A DNA stretch of 64,000 nucleotides from Acanthopleura granulata (GCA_016165875.1 JABBOT010000016.1:10850063-10914062), one strand, 5' to 3'. Shown: positions 1 to 15,600, counted from the first letter of the stretch. The notes: generated by a model from the sequence alone, not told the origin. Program-made: numbers and translations.

Positions 1-691
1 TCTATGGTATTAAAGCCTTTTCTACCTCCAGAACATTGGAAGAAAGGGCATATTTTATGTTGCCGATCTCTTTTAATCCCTCCACAGAGGTCATGGATTT
101 TAGACCAGTACATGGCAAGCTTAGCATTTGACCTAGATATTTCAGTGACCTGTATGACATCGTGTGTTATTGTTACATGACATAGAAATGCGAAAGTTTA
201 CTCTACATGTATTGTGACGCCATACCTCTGAGCTCAGATTGGAACGTCATGAAACGTTTCTTTTTCCGATGTTATGGCATTTTGGTTTGAAGCAGTGAAA
301 ATGTAGTCACAAAGGTACTATCAATAAACTATGTGAAATAACACTTTCATCACTAATGAAAAATGATGATGTTTCACCTCTGTATAAATTATATCGGTGG
401 TAAAAGCAAGTCCGCCAAATATACAAGTTCAAATCCTTTCATTTGTGGAAATAAACAGTATCACAGAACATTTTTTGGGGAGGTAAACGTACCAACCGGT
501 ATGACGTTATTTGAAAGCTAGGTCATCCCTATGTAATATGTATATTTGCACACAGCAAGCAATTGACTGCGGGGTACAATTATCCTTTAATAAAAAGCTT
601 TATGGGGCTTTGAACTATAATCTCTCAAAATATTTTGGAGATTCAAGGTATGGCACAAAGCACAAAATAAGGAAATGTCGTTTTGTTACAG
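1..691. other. MSH4 upstream intron or flank, no exon recognised
   Basis: All three forward frames are open over roughly the first 120-180 bp, but none reads as MSH4 or as a family I recognise. The rest is AT-rich with many stops. The exon preceding 692 must lie further upstream. Confidence 0.4.
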
Positions 692-3600
692 ACTTTACAA
701 GATGAGAGGTTTGGGATAATAATGGAGAAGATAAAGACTGTTATCCATGATGATACAAGATATCAGAAAGGCACTCTCAATATGAGGACGCAGAAATGCT
801 TTGCTGTCAAAGTATGTAGGAAATACATAGACAACTTTGCCTTATTATACTCAGTGTAAAAATATTTAGTTTTGTATTATTAGTTCCATGCTTTGGTGTT
901 GACGTGACAGCGCTTGCAAATTTCTACACGTTTGTTAAAGAATTACTGGTATTAAAGGCTGCCGACTTTAATGTAGCCAGGTTTCATTATCTGGCGGGTT
1001 TTTTAACCAGTTATCATCTGTGGAACAGGCTGAGGCTGGTGACTGATGTCATGATGTTGCGATCTATGGTGTTCATGGGCCATTTACGCCGTCTTATCCT
1101 CGTTCTCTTCCGCCATTAAGGAGTGCAAGTCTTTGTTAGATGTGGACAAGTTTGTCAGTAACTTGACAAAGCTTGGTGGGTTATACCAGGCACTCTTGTT
1201 CCCTCTATGTATAAAACTCACCTCTTTGGAATAAGTCAAAAAATTTTCACTGTGGCATTAAACAACAATCAGATGTATAAATATATGACTATGGATCTCT
1301 GATTTTGTTTTCAGCCAAACATTAATGGTGAGATTTGGGATGTTCAAAGTAGTGTTTGTTTATATTGTTAAAATTTTTGTTTTTATTGCGAAGATTTGAA
1401 AAATCATGATTTGTGTTTCTTTGTATCTTATTGATATACCTGATATTGGTTTGTTCAGAAATGATATTTGATTTTGTTGTTGACATCAAATTTTAATGCA
1501 TTTTACTGGGCTGTAATCCTCACTCTAAACTGCAAACAAAGATTTCTACTTCATAAGTCTACTTCTTTGACCACTAGGAATATGATGGTGAAATTTCCAC
1601 CAAAATATAGTATCTCTGGTTTAAAATTTACTGGAGCAACGATGTTTCAGGTTGCGTTTAAAAAATTAAAACTAACACTTCCCCAGTTTTAGTTTAGTTG
1701 TATCATGTTTTGTTTCAAAGAAAAACTGATGCACTAAATTCGTACTTTGTGTTTTCAGGTATGCTAGACATAGCCCGGAGAGCCTACACAGAGATTGTGG
1801 ATGACATTGCAGGTATCTGTACCATTTGTACCTGTATGTTGTAATCAAGCCAGCTGAAAATATGTAAGTCTGTGATACAGCCTCACAGAATTTTAATATA
1901 TTTTTATGTGCAAAATAGCCCATTTTTTTTTTTTGCCCTAAAACAAATGCATATAACTGTCAAACTGAAACAGATGTATTGCAAGGTGATGAGTCAACGT
2001 GGTCTTTGAAATATTCATGAGTATATGGTGTTGTGGTGAGTATAAGCAGTAATCAAGTAAATATTTTGATTGTTCTGTCCCATTATGTTCTATGCCATTA
2101 TGATTGGTAAGACCAGACTAACATGGCACTGGGAATGTTTCAAATTGTCAGGCTTTTAAATTCACAAATTGTGTTTTGATCTGGTTGCAGAGATTACCAA
2201 ACAACTGGGCGAGAAGTTCAATCTGCCTCTGAAGACAGGCTACAATACCTGTCGTGGGTTTTTCCTACAGCTGTACTGCGGAGGGAAAAACCTCTACTCA
2301 GCAGACAATCTGCCAGGAATCTTTGTCAAGAAAGTCAAGTATCGAAACATGCTCAACTTCACAACATTTGACTTGGTGAGCACATGTACATGTATGACCT
2401 TAGGCCCAGCTTGACCAGTGGATCACATGTTCAGATCCAGCTCTCACAGTTTCAGCTGCAGCTTTAAGTCAGGAGGTTTGTTAGGTATCTAACCAAGGTG
2501 GCTTTTTTGCTCCATGCACTCAGGTTTCCCCTACCCACACACCTGACAGCTCTCATGTGAGTGAAACAGTCCTGAGCATGGTGATGAAACAGCAATCCAA
2601 TAGATAAAAAATTTAAAAAAAAGAAAGTATTACCTGTGACCCTTCAAAATCATTTAGGCTACTAAACTTACATTAGTTGGAATGTTCATGTACTTTTCAA
2701 TTGCAACATCGTACCAGTACTCTTGAGTGTTTGTACATGTATATCTGTCAGCATTAATAGCACCAGACATTTAAATAGTACAGCAACATCCAACATAGAT
2801 GAGACAAGCCCTTAGTGCTTATAAAGTGCTTATAAATGCAAACTTTTTACTGTTTGGTTTAAACCTTTTTAATCTTGCAACAACTTCTTGGTTCATTGAC
2901 TTGCGATGATAGGGTATTATAATCCAGTGTACGTGGGAAGAAATGATTTATCACCTCATACTGTAAGTGACCAGGTGGAACCAAATACTTGAATGTTTAC
3001 ATTAGACTTAAGCATGCTAGAAATGGACTCACAATCAACTTTCCATGTCAAAGTAAGCATCCATATTTTGGCCCATGAGATTAATAGACGATTGGTAAAT
3101 GAATGTTCTTTTGTCATGAAAAAATCAGCAGTTACAGTCTTCATCCTCACATGTATTCAAATAACATCTTTACTAATCTTTTTCCTTTCTGTTTATTTTT
3201 TAACAGATCAAGTTAAATGGTGAGTAGAATGTCATTGTGGCAGATTGTTTCTTGTGGACAGTCGGGGAGTGTTCTAGAATTCTTCCACACTCACTGCAGT
3301 ATGCAAAATACTCTTTGTCTTCCTTTTTATCTGCAACAAGCTCCTTTGTAAGTGACCCTGTATGTCCATCAAATTTTTGACATTTTAACATCTGGATTTG
3401 CCATTCATTTAACAAGGGTACTGAGGTAGCAAGACAACAGAATTCATTCTGAGAATTCACAGCTGTTGCAAATTTGCATGTGTTATATTTTGTCGCCTGT
3501 TTTGTTAGCTTGTTTAAAGTTTGATTTTAACTGCAATGAATGTTTAAATTATCACTGAAAGATATATGGCCTTTAATAGTGGGGTTCATCAGAGATACCT

Positions 3601-6600
3601 CAGAAAAAGAGAAGTACACTTGTATATAGGTGTAGTGACATACATGTATTATCACAATGCACAAATATACATATACAAATACATATTAACCTTTTTAGAT
3701 CGAGCCAAGGAATCACTTCGGGAGATCTACATGATGACTAATGTGTAAGTAATCACAGACCAGGTTTGACAAGGAAGGATTTTTACTGCCATTCCAAGGT
3801 TGTGAAAGAAACCCTGGCCTCTGTCATTTTCATAATGTGTTATTAGGGCTGCACCAAATTATCTCCCTTGAGGTTACCTTCTCTTTGAATGACATGTTTT
3901 TGTGAGTAGGCTGTGGGACCTGAAAATGACCTGTGGCCAATTTCAAAGTTAAAGTAGCATAAGCGAGATGAAGACCTACAGTGGAGACAGATTCTGACTT
4001 TGTAAACTTATCTGGAAGGTCCAGGGTAAGTGTTACATAATTTTTAGGCCATTCAGAGGAAATCCCCTTATAAAGTACATGTAGGTGTTTATGTCCAGAA
4101 GACAGCTTCAGCAAACTCCATGTGATATGTATATTCTACCTAAGGTGAATAATGTTGAAACTACTTCAGTTTCAGTATGTCTGTGTCTTTAAGGCAAGTG
4201 TGAAATGGTGAATATTGATGTAGCCTAAAGTGCTTTCTCAAATTGTAAAAATATTGCAGTGTATTAAAACCTATATAATTACAATTTTACAATCACATGC
4301 AGCTGTACATTTTGTTTCTGGAAGAATCTTCAATGATATTGCTGAAAAGTTACAGATATGGTGTGAAGCCATAATCATTAGTTCATTCAATGATTGGGGT
4401 CAGATAGTGCTGTTCATGGTAAACCCCTTTGTACCATTGGCTTACCTTTGTTCTATATGATCTCGTTGGTCTCATTTTTATATATCTACCCATAGTACAG
4501 ATGATGTGTAAGTAAATTGGGCCTTTGATGATAGAAGCATGAAACTTGGCACACGGTTGGAATATATCTCAACTTACATTTTTGGACGTAGGGCCATCCT
4601 GAATTCGCCCCGTAAGTTGTGGTGCATATTTGCAACAAAATATGTCCTTTGTTATGGTTGAAAAAACAGATTTACAACTACTAAGCTTACAGAAGGAGAT
4701 TATACATCTATACACGTGCAAGTCTGTCAAATACTTGCTCATTACCATATAAGAGTCTATTATGATCATCTTTCAAGATCAAAGATGTCCGCCAACAGCT
4801 ATAATACCACATTTAATTTATTTGATTTATTTGATTGGTGTTTTATGCCATACTCAAGAATATTTCACTTAGACGACGCCGGCCGACATTATGGTAGGTG
4901 GAAACCCACGACCATCCGCAGGTTGCTGGCAGACCTTCCCATGTACGGACGGAGAGGAAGCCAGCATGAGCTGGCCTTGAACTCACAGCGACCACGTAGG
5001 TGGGAGGCTTCGGGTCATTGTGCTGCGATAGCGTACTAACCGACTGAGCCACGGAGGCTCCCAATACTGCATTTAATAATAAAACCAAATCCAGTGAGGG
5101 GATGAGGAACCTGCTTTATTTGTATTATGGAAATAAGGAGTAGCTAAAAAGGTTTGTAAGGGGCGTCCATGGCCAAGTGGTCATGGTGCTAACACTGTAC
5201 AATGTTTCATTTTCCTCTCATCGAAGCGGTCACTGTGAGATCAAATCCAGCCGAGGATGGCTTCCTTTCCAGTGGAACGTAAGAATGTCTGCCAGCAACG
5301 TGGATGGTCGTGGTTTTACCCAGTTTCTTCTCACATAATGCTGGTTGCTGCCATATAAGTGAAATTCTTGGGTATTTCACCAATGAAATAAACCAATAAA
5401 TGAGTAAATAGTTATTGATTTTTCTTCTTTCAAGAATAATATGATACTTCCCTAATTATACAAACTTGAGTTCAGCATCTGGAGCTAAGGCTGGATCAGT
5501 TCCAGAAAGGGAATCTGTTCAAAATGACATCAATACCATAATATAACTTGCTGAGTGAGGTTTTAACCATCAATTTTGTTGTCATTCCCATCACAAAAGT
5601 CCTTGTTAATGGTCACTTTGTCAGTCAGTTGTTGTCAAAGCCCAATGCAAATACTTTATTTGGATCCACTAGTGACCAGCCTCATGATCAGCCCTCTTCG
5701 TTTCATGTATGAGGGGACCATGTCAGTACAGTTGCTTGGCAAAATTCACAACCTGCTGCAGTGTCCCTATCCGTTGCTGTGGTGACACCTTCATGTGTTC
5801 TAGGCCTCACTTGCAGTTCTCTTGCCTCTTTCCCAAAACACACAAACAGTGAGGGTGTGGGCCAGCAAAGCAGCACTTCATGCAAAATTGTCGAGACACT
5901 AGGTCGAAGTTACGACTAAAACATATGCAGATTCTGACGCACAGTGTTGACATCAATATTGTTTTACCATCCAGTACAAAATGATCACTGCTGCTTTCAT
6001 GGAACCAATGTCCTCTGTGTCTGGTTATGTTTTCTGTGTTAGTGGTGACAAACGCAGAGTCATCGAAATCCCCAGTCAAGCCAGCCATCTTTGCTTCAGA
6101 ATACACATACCATTTATAGTTGAAAAGGTTTAGAATTATGAGTTAGAGCCACAGCTCTTCCAACATGGTTATTATGGCCAGATGAAACCAAAGAGCATAT
6201 TTACCTTGAATTCTTTGCTATAAATTATCCCTGTGAAAGATTGTGGATTCGTGGATGACTCAAGCTTCTGAGAGACGATATGATGCGGAGCGGACTGGTG
6301 TTCATCCGGCATGGTGGTTTGGTCTTAGACAAGTAAAAGACCACTTGAAAATCTAAAGCATTTCACACAGATCAGCACATGGAGCTTCATGTGTGGGATG
6401 ATAGACCAGAATTGAGCTTGATAAAAGTGCCTTTCGTTCTTTGATATTACTTTGTTGTGTCCGTACACTCTGTGCCATACCATATAGGTCTAGGTCTTCT
6501 TCAGCAAGATATATAAATTACTGTTTGTCACTCAATTCGGTGCGATGTATGCCTCAGAGCATAGTTTCAGAAACTAATTGTTTCAGGTATGGCATATCAC

Positions 6601-9600
6601 TGAATAATAGCAACTGTCCATCCATTTAGATGGTTGCCAAGCATGCTGAGATTTGTCATTTCAGTGTGTAGTATACGAAACATGACAAGGATGCAGTTCA
6701 CAACTGGATGGTTGGCTGCATCTGAATATTTGTTTTATTTATTTGACTTGGTCTTTATCTCCATGCTCAAGACTGTTTCACTTATGCGATGTCGGTCAGT
6801 TTTAAGGTACATGTATCCTGTCCAACAGTAGCAATTACAATATCCTAAGTGCAACAATAACAGCAACATTGTAGTTTTTATTATATTCACTAAATAACTC
6901 TAACTAAGGCAATATTTCACTGGCTTTTATCAGGGAATGTTAAAGATGAACCCCTGGCACAATTAGGCCAACTTGTGACTGTAATGGTAAACATTTTGAG
7001 TATGACAGACATTTTTCAAACAGGCGGACATTTTTCAATGTGACAGCAAACCTCACATGAGCATTGCGGCCTTGATGTCTTAGTGTCCATTAAGTATGTA
7101 ATTCACATGTGCTATGCCAAAGGCAGATGAATTTTATTGAACACAGTGGCATGCAAACCATATGCAAAATGTCTATATGTACTGTTGGCAGCCATCTTGG
7201 AAAATGGCTGCCATTACTCTCACAGGAAAAATCTGAAATGACTCCATGTTCAGAAGTGTTCCCCATACCATAATCTACCAGTGTGCCAAATGTAGTGCTT
7301 CTGTCATCAAAGGCATAATTTTCCCATATGTCTTACCTATCGGCTGTACTACCAGTTTTATAGCGCTGGAGTGGAATTTTAAGGTCTCTTGACATTTCTG
7401 TGACTCTCAGTGGCTATTGCCTAGAAAATAGTTGTCATTATCGTGACATTAACTACATACTGTATAGGTCTAGTTTAACAGGTCAAACTTCCATTTTCAT
7501 ACTTGAAAAATTAATCATTTTGTCACAGCAGCTGTTAAATGACAAGGGAGGTAATTCAGAGGAAACCTGTTGTTTGTAGTTTAAGTGTTCATTGTTGTGA
7601 TGCCAATTATTTTTGATGTATCAGAAAGTGGTGACTCATTGTTTTTTCACTGTTTTTACACAATGTTAGAGACAGTAGTTTTAATTGACTCATCACAAGA
7701 TATTCATGCCTTTTTGACTGTAATTGTTTTATGGCTACATGTACGTATACATACATATATAATCCTATCTCCAGTGTGGTCACCCAGTTGCTGAGTGAGA
7801 TAAGAGACCATGTGGGATGTCTGTACAAACTGACAGATGCTGTGTCTGTCCTGGACACTCTTGTATCCTTCGCTCACGCCTGCACACTTTCAGACTATGG
7901 TGAGTATGTGTATGAGTAAACCGTGAAAGTGTCTGCCTGTCCAGAGTGGCTGAGTCTGTATCTGCCTTGGATGGACAGCCTTGCCTCCTTCACTCATTGT
8001 GGAACATTTTAAAACCATGGTGAATTTTTACCAGGAGTCAATCAATCTGTCAGTGTTCCCTTACCAAGTTCTGATTAGTTGCCTAGACTTTCATGTTTCC
8101 TTTGATTAAGCCAACACACTCTCAAACTGAGGTCAGTATGTACCAGTTCTTTAATGATGTAAATACTTCTTCCAGTATCTTCATATTGCACACTCATTTC
8201 CCTTGTTCGTTATTTCGACATGAGAACATTTTCTGCAGCTTAATGATCGATGGAGAAATGTATGTCTGTTTATTTGTTAGTGCGTCCAGAGTTCACAGAC
8301 ACAATGGCCATCAAGCAAGGACGTCATCCTATCCTGGACAAGATCTGTGATGAACCACCAATACCTAACAACACAGTAAGACTCGCATTTAGTGACACTC
8401 TGTCACAAGTTTGGATTTTGGATTTTCGGTGACCTTTACCTATTTTTTCATGATCATTGGAGGCCATTGAACTTAAATCTTTTGAAAGCTTGTTAACACT
8501 GTATCTTTGGAAATTTGCAACTGAAGTTTGCTTATAAACATACATAACATGTAAACCTAGGCATGAAATAGATGAACCCTGTTTTATTTCTATGTTCCAT
8601 GACCAAAAGTTAGTCCATCTGGCCATCCGTCTCTTCATCCATTTGGCCATGTCCCAGTAAACAATCTGTCTCTTGAATATTTGAACTTACGTTTGCCAAA
8701 CCTGTACACACACTTTGTCATAAGGAATAACCGTATTGATTTCAGTGACCTTGTCCTGTCTTATCCTATCTGTCCATTTATTTCCTTGTAAACTTTAACT
8801 GTTGAACCATTTCCTGGTAAACAGTCTACTAGGACCTCTGGAATATGCAGTTAAGATATGACACTAACAGCCCTATTGATTTTCTGCAAACTTATATTTT
8901 TTCAAAGTTCAAAGAAACTAGATCTGCACACTCCTGTATTAAAACAGCGCTTATTTTTACAATATGTATGATATATTTAAGGACAAGGGGTTTAAAGTGA
9001 ATTGCACAGTACTTTTTATGTTGGAATATACATGTAGCTCTTATTACCCAGAAGTGAAAGATTAATGTTCACAATAATTGTGCAGCAGGAAGACTAATGA
9101 GTGTCGTGGACACAGTGACTTTGTTGTTAACTTTCTTGTATCACAGCTGTTATTGACATGTTCTGATTTCTTGTCTTTTTTGTCATCAACATTTCAGTAT
9201 GCCTCACAGGACAGCAATTTTCTGATAATCACAGGACCAAACATGGTAATAATTAACTTGCAGATTAACTCCGATTGTCTTCTGCTCTGTCAATCTGTGA
9301 AATAACTGCTTCCTCATAAATGATCCACTCTAATCTTTTATTTATCAGGATTCTTCACTTTTCACTTATTAATGGGGGTTCCTTTTCAGATCATAGTCTT
9401 CGTGATTTGTGTGAAGAGATATTTTCAAAAATTACATAAATATAAGCAGATTGTGTGAACTGTTTTGTTTTGTTTTTTTTTGGGGGGGGGGGGTTTCGTC
9501 CAGTGGTGTCATGTAGGGTTTGAGATGTTTTTCATACTTTGCTTAATTTGGTAGCATTCTTCGTAAATATATGTCTGTGTTATTGAATAACCTAAGGTTT

Positions 9601-12600
9601 ATTTGTTTGTTTTGGTTTTTGAACCTTGTTTTTTGTAAACTGAACACACAAGATTACTGTCATTCTCAATATGTGTATTTTCAGGGTTTAGATTGAGGGT
9701 CCAGTGGGTGTGCTGGACCCCGAAAGCCCTATAAGCGATTTTTGAAGTAAAATGAGGAATTCTGACAACACATATAAAGTGTGCAAGTGAAAGTAATCGT
9801 GTATTGGTAGTTTTCCAAAATGCAAATTATGCTGAGCAAAACATTAGTGGAGGAGTAGTTCGGCACTGGGGAAAAGAGCCTTCCTGAAAACCTCCACTGA
9901 GACACCTTTTGTAACATGTTATAGAGTGGTAAGTCGACGTACATCCGCCAGGTGGCACTGCTGCAGGTCATGGCTCAGATTGGTTCCTTCGTACCCGCTG
10001 AGTATGCGTCGTTCCGCATTGCAGACCAGATCTTCACCCGAGTGAGGACTGATGATGATCTGGAGACAAATGCCTCAACGTTTGTTCTGGAGGTATGACT
10101 TTAAATAGAGTACAGCAATGACTACTTACCACATACTGAAATCGGAACATAGTGTGAGGTAAGAAATGAACACGGCTTAGTCCCATTTAAAAATAAATTT
10201 AATTATATTTATATGTTCCTCTACCCATAATACTGTCCACCATCCTGTAATTGGAAAATGAGTGAGTACATGGTGTTAAACAACAATCAAGTAAATAGAT
10301 AAATAAATATGTGATTTATTTGATATATTTATTGTTCTCCAGAATGTTTCAGTTATGTGACAATAATCAGGTTTATGGTTTGAGGTAACCTAAATGAAAC
10401 TACCAAGCCATGTCAAACCTCAGAAACCTCCTGATCTAAAGAGTGTTTTTTTTTGAGGCAATGAATATAGGCAAATGTTGAATCACATAGCAAAGGATAA
10501 TCCAACCTGAAGAGAAAAACAACAAATGAAGTGAAGGTCGTCAGAAGTGCCATACAAAACTGTACCTGAAATACATCGCCAACTGTTCAAGATTTTCATG
10601 CAATGTGCAGATTAATGTGCAAATTGTAAGGTTAGCTCTATGTGGCATATTTTGGTGTAACATGGTTGAGAAAAAATCGTTTAAAAATTTATACCCATAA
10701 GAAACTGTACACAGTTGATTTACCTTGCCTGATGTTCGCCTAAAACATTTGATTTACCTTTGCCTGGTGTGCACCTAAAATTGTAAGGAGAAAGGAAACA
10801 AAAGTTGTTTTCTCATGGCCAGGTCTGTTAGGGGTCATTCTGGTTTATATGTTTGTTTTTTGCAACTTGAGGACAAGAGTTGGGTGTTAAATGTTACCAT
10901 ATCTTTAGTTTTTGAAGGAGCCTTCGTATCTTAAGACAGATTCAGTGAAAAGTAGTCAGGTAGAAAGACATTTAATCACTGCTTGGCTTTTCTGTAACCT
11001 TTGTGTTGTGTATGGCTAAGATTGGATAAGAAAAACAGTAAACTAAACTCACATAATTTTAAACTTCGCCCTTGATCCTCTGCACTTTCTTCTATTTTTG
11101 CCAGATGCGAGAAGTAAATTACATCATGCAGAATGCTTCCCATTCATCTCTGATTATTATGGATGAACTTGGCCGAGGTATATCCTAACTGTGAAGAAGT
11201 CAGACAGATAGCATTACTGTAACAGCTTCCTGATTTGCTGGCTTAGGCTATTTAGAGTGAAATAATAAATGTGGGCCATCAGACATCTAAATGTAACTTG
11301 CTTCTTTTTGTCACTGAAGGGCAACATACTCAAAACTTAAAATGACCATTCCTTACTTGGGCTTGGTGATTAGCCTAAGGGAGAGGCTGAGTGCTGTTTG
11401 GCCTTGTGTTAATGTATTGTGACTGGGTTAGGGTCGCAGGGTAAGGAGGAGGTTATGGGTCTGGATTCAGGTCTTGTGTCTTCTGCATGGCGTTCTGAGG
11501 GTGAGGCAACAAAATAAATATGTTAGCAATGAGACTGAGGGGTCACTAAGAGACACCAACGTGAAATGACGCAACCTTGTGTACAGTCAGACATTCTCCT
11601 GCATTGTTTCAACACTTTGTAAACATTTGCACACAGTTTGGAAAAGTTGCAACATTTTTCAAGTAACAATAATGTTTTTTTGTTTAGGAACGAGTTGTGA
11701 AGAAGGCTTGGCAATATGTCATGCTATCTGTGAATATCTCCTGAACCTCAGGGTATGTGTAGTTAAAGGGAAAGACCTTGTAAAAGTGAACATATGGTGA
11801 GTGAAAAGACCATTAAAAACTGTATCTGAAATTACCTTTTCTGATTTTTTGGGATATTTTTTCACCAAAATAAACACAGTCGAATGTTTTGATTGTATGG
11901 TGGGTTTTATGGACCATGTTGATAATGCAGTTCACCAGTGATGTCATGCCGACTTTCAGTGGCCCTAAAGCAGAAATTTAATGTCATATTAGTAATTTCA
12001 TACACAGGCTAACATTACAGGATTACTCTTCACAAGAACTTTATTCAGACTTGAACATAAAGTTGTACAAAAAGTTGTGTGATGTCACTGGTGAACCACA
12101 TTATCAGTATGGTCAATAAAACCCACCATACAATCAAAACCTTTGGCTGCTTTTATTTTGGTGAAAAACAAATCTAAAAAAATTCAGTGAAGGTATTTTC
12201 ACCCACCATAAGTTCATTTTTACGGGGTGTTTCCCTTTAAGGATTTTGTAGGCACATACATTATAAACAGTTTCTGCAGTCTTTAATATCAAGCATGTTA
12301 TAATTGGCTGTGATTTAAGTATAAGCTGACCATTAAAAGTTAAGATTACAGTTTATGCCAGAGTGATTTATAAGCAGTGGTTGACAAAAGAGGTAGTTTA
12401 AGTTTCTGTTGTTGTTTTTAGCTCTGTTGGTCGAAGACCAAAAGGGCTTATGTATTAACAAGTTGTCTGTCATCCGTCTCTCTGACTCTTTCAATCTGTC
12501 CAGGGTCTGTTAACTTTTCTTTCATAACACTACTCCTACGGTTTTTGTCTGATTTCAATGAAATTTGGATCAAATGTAGACTACATCAAGACACATAATT

Positions 12601-15600
12601 CATAATATCGATTTTCCATTCCGATGATCTGTTGTGTGTGTCTCTCTGTTTATCCAGTGTATGTTAACATCTTTCAAAATGCCACTTCTCATACAGTTTT
12701 TATCTAATTTTAACTGAACTTGGTTTAAGGGTTGAATACTTCAAGATACATACATAATTTGTAATATCAATTTTCCATTTCAGTGATGGTTGTCTGTCTG
12801 TCTGTTTGCTCATCCAGCATATGTTAACATTTCTTTTAAAATGTTACTAATTACTGTTACATTTTGTGTCCATTTTCAACTAAACTTGGTACAAGTGAAT
12901 CAAGATATATATTTCGTAGTATTGATTTTCAATTTTGATTGCCTATTGTTCGTTTATTATTCGTACATAATTTTGTAATAGACTGTGTCATGTCTGTGAG
13001 AATTTTGTCCCAACCCATAGGGCATCTGTTTCATCAGAGACTCTGGTTTTCTTTTTTCCAGGCCTTTACCTTCTTTGTGACACACTTCATGGAGCTGACC
13101 AATCTTCCGGCAATGTATCCAAATGCAGAGAAGTAAATGCTTATTTTTTTGTTCTTCAGTTTCTCTCTGATACCAAAGTGCAGTGTTACAAGTTATGTGC
13201 CATACAAATTGTCCATTTGTCAATAGTTTGATATTGTAGCAATCAATTATCCTGTCTATGCAAAATCACCGGAAATGGGCTGAAATAATGTAGTAAAATT
13301 TTATTTAAGTTATAAAATCATCACAAGAGCCTTTCAAAATTAATATATAGACATCATGAGTACTGTGAATGGCTTAAAATTCTCCCCATTATAAAGTTTA
13401 TCATTTTCCCTGATTCTGAGAGTCCTGTTGATCTCAGGAAGTTGTTTTACGATTTTTGAAAGGTACAAAGGTATCCCACTGGAAAAATATTTCATGACAT
13501 ATATTTACCTCTTAAAAATGCCCTTTTTTGTCATATATACTTTAGGTCTGACCATTCAGGCGTCTGTTTGTTAATTAGAATGATTGACATTGACAATTGT
13601 TTAGATTTCAAAACCTTTTTGTCTAATTTCTTTGACATATGGCATTTTAACTCCTATCCAAACAAATATCTGAATAGAGAAAAAAAGTTCACACTTTTGT
13701 TATACATTTTTATTTATGTGACTAAGATACAATGTGAACAAAGTGCAATTGTGTGTGTTGAATTCTCTCATTTTACAGTTATCATTTTCAAGTCAGGCGG
13801 CTTATCAGTGCAGACGGAAACTGTGACAAAGTGATTTTTTCTCACATCCTGTCTAAGGGGAAGACGGAAGAAATACACTATGGTGAGTGAAGGACTTTAA
13901 TTTGTCACCTACGACTATAATGTAAGCAGTTTAGGACTAAACTGGTCTCAGACTGCCTGAACCAGCCTAGCAAGGCAGATGATATCTTACAGGAAACTCA
14001 TTTTCCTGTCACTTGCCTTCCACCTATTCTGCATACATGTTGATTTCTCTTTATGTTTGAAAATATGAGGGCAAAGAAACTTGAGAAAGTCACTCTGTTA
14101 CATGTACTTTCCATTGGCTAGTGGTTTACTCCAAACGACTGTACTTTCCTCCATCTGTAAAATGACTGGTATTGTATGAATGAAAATTCTTGATAATGGC
14201 ATTATTAAACTAAGTGTAAATCCCAGTATTCCTGCATCACTTGTAGACACGGAAGGGGTGTTTTAAGTTGATAATTGAATTCCAGCCTAACCAAATAAGG
14301 TTGAAAGTTCACTTATTAAATGGACTGGTAAATACAGTAATTGATCACGTTGACACTGATATACACGTGCATTTGATATTGCTTTTATACCCCTTGGGTT
14401 GGAAGAAAAAATGTGACGTAAGTTTTTATAATGTGTGTAATATGATATTTTCCTTGAGTTCTCAGTATCTGTAGTTTTGAGTTCCAGCGTATCTGTGCTT
14501 TTTTACCACAGGTCTGCGGTTAGCTGAGATCTCCACCATGCCAAAAGCTGTAGTGGATGAGGCCAAAAGACTGTCAAAAATGTTAGAAGAGGAGGAAGAA
14601 AAAGTAATACCACACATATTTTACACAAAATTACTCTCTGGCTTCAAACAAAGTTTTATAAAAAAAATTAAGACATTCTTCCTTTGCTCTAGAAATGACA
14701 TGCTGATAAATGAATCTTAAAGGATGTATTTTATTTTGTTTGGGGTGGGGGTTCACACAAGGTGAGCACTGAAATGATCATGTGAAGGGTTTGGCTTGTC
14801 ACCAACTGCACAGACTTTTAACAGATGAAAAGCCTATTATTCAGATCACGGTTTCAGTTCTGGAATAACTAGTAAATAATAATTCTAACAAGATATGTAC
14901 ATGCATGTATGTTATTCATTTTGGAATATTTAATAGATTTTTCAATTTCAAATCTTTAATAAGCTTAATAATAATAAGTTTAAAAGACTTTTTAACTTGT
15001 AAAAATCTGCTTTTAACTGGTTTAATCTCTGAATTCCATACAAACTATGGAGCAGGTGGTGTAAAGTCACATTAGCTTGTTCCACTTTCAGGTATTTTAT
15101 TTGTCCAATGTGTCAAATTCTTTGGGTTTCAGAGTGAACAGAACACTGTTGAGTGCATAATACAAGCAATGTGACTTTCGTTGTGACAAATTTGTGTTTT
15201 TGCAGTCTTTGGGTGTCAGGAAACAAATAATTATCTACAGAAGTGCCTAAGAAACAGACTATTGACTTTAGTTTTGAAGTTTGACCGTTTTCAGATTTCA
15301 GAACAAGAAGAAGCAGGTTTCAAAGAGCTGAAGCTTTTGTTTTTTAGTTTCTTGGGCTTCTTTTTTGTCCTATTGTTGAAGTTTCACAATTCGTGAGTTT
15401 CAGAACAAAAGCAGTCTAAGTGCTGAAATGCTAAAGGAACAAGCCATGTTCAAGCTGGCCACCAGGTTGATACAGACAGCACGGAATTCTCGCCTGGAGG
15501 AGGAGAGCCTCAGAGCTTACCTGAAAACGCTGAAGAAACAGTACTTGAAAGAAATTGAGTCGGCTGACAAGGTGGCTGAATGTGAACCCAGCACATCAGC

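Noticed and set aside
1..178. Frames open at the window start, one reading YGIKAFSTSRTLEERAYF
   Set aside because: It does not match the MSH4 sequence expected before DERFGII and has no usable donor in frame.
904..1230. Possible exon or transposon remnant in the first MSH4 intron
   Set aside because: Open for 71 codons, but no MSH4 or transposase motif is visible and the MSH4 phase is complete without it.
4716..5088. ORFs of 81 and 107 codons on opposite strands
   Set aside because: Both are translations of a SINE copy (4816-5061); the same peptide pieces recur at 17.3, 18.4, 24.1, 36.1 and 44.3 kb wherever a SINE lies.
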